Shown: positions 5,073-5,165 of the stretch, one piece after another
Layout of the letters: every line of letters starts with the position of its first letter
Position numbering within the stretch: the first letter of the stretch is position 1
Assembly (NCBI GenBank): GCA_023396415.1
Contig: JAEWWJ010000016.1
Location: 1 to 5,165, forward strand
Reading direction: 5' to 3'
Origin: Bacteroidota bacterium
GTDB taxonomy: Bacteria > Bacteroidota > Bacteroidia > Bacteroidales > F082
DNA length: 5,165 nucleotides
Translations under genes and position numbers: made by a program
Notes under the pieces: generated by a model
Databases searched by the model: none
Told to the model about the DNA's origin: nothing
Seen by the model: the letters and a program-made list of their open reading frames with translations, nothing else

Positions 5073-5165
5073 CTATTCCTCTATCTTTTTGCGGGCGTCG
5101 TACAATTTTTTGCCGCCATATCCAGCCCCTAAAGCAAGCAAAATGGCCAGCCCGCTGCCAATGGG
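5073..5165 (-). CDS. C-terminal end of a protein with a PID-CTERM-like sorting tail, cut by window edge
   Basis: The minus strand is open from the window edge to TAG at 5075-5073, giving 30 residues: PIGSGLAILLALGAGYGGKK followed by LYDARKKIEE. The order is a proline-glycine motif, a short hydrophobic glycine-rich segment (about 16 residues) and a basic tail. It resembles the C-terminal tails annotated as PID-CTERM or similar sorting/anchoring signals on secreted Bacteroidota proteins. The body of the protein, which would show its function, is outside the window. A plain single-pass membrane anchor is the alternative. The stop lies 42 bp upstream of the RAYT remnant on the same strand. Confidence 0.65.
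   Translation of the reverse strand, partial: PIGSGLAILLALGAGYGGKKLYDARKKIEE

Overview
The window looks like chromosomal DNA of a Bacteroidota bacterium, probably of the Chitinophagales/Sphingobacteriales kind. The evidence is the promoter style (TAnnTTTG -7 boxes), AT-rich translation starts without Shine-Dalgarno motifs, the protein families present, and a C-terminal sorting-type tail at the right edge. This placement is inference from family resemblance; no 16S or tRNA gene is present.

Layout, left to right. (1) Positions 1-84, minus strand: the first 28 codons of an IS4-family (DUF4372-type) transposase that continues beyond the window. Its start codon lies in a predicted 13-bp mRNA hairpin (71-109). 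(2) Positions 85-399: non-coding DNA that should contain the end of that insertion sequence and then the promoter of the next gene. (3) Positions 409-3810, plus strand: a copper-handling cluster. It holds an AraC-type regulator with an N-terminal metal-binding (HMA-like, CxxC) domain, a CopA-type Cu+-exporting P1B-1 ATPase, and a 75-residue HMA metallochaperone. (4) Positions 3933-4487, minus strand: a secreted, probably outer-membrane beta-barrel protein convergent with the cluster. (5) Positions 4689-5030, minus strand: the C-terminal half of a REP-associated tyrosine transposase (RAYT, Y1/HUH family). Its upstream half is replaced by a 9-bp tandem repeat and a REP-like long palindrome. (6) Positions 5073-5165, minus strand: the last 30 codons of a protein with a P-hydrophobic-basic tail resembling Bacteroidota PID-CTERM/sorting tails.

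How the parts may work together: the HMA-AraC protein probably senses cytosolic copper through its CxxC motif and switches on the ATPase gene. A 25-bp imperfect inverted repeat just upstream of the ATPase -7 box is a candidate binding site. The ATPase exports Cu+ to the periplasm and the small HMA protein would deliver or buffer Cu+. The remainder is mobile-element debris: an IS4 end on the left and a RAYT/REP remnant on the right.

The copper genes are of recognisable families. The least ordinary items are the HMA-AraC fusion with an almost leaderless promoter, the start-codon hairpin in the IS transposase, the heptad repeat that supplies the ATPase stop codon, and the REP palindrome whose GTAG head is in register with a 9-bp tandem repeat.
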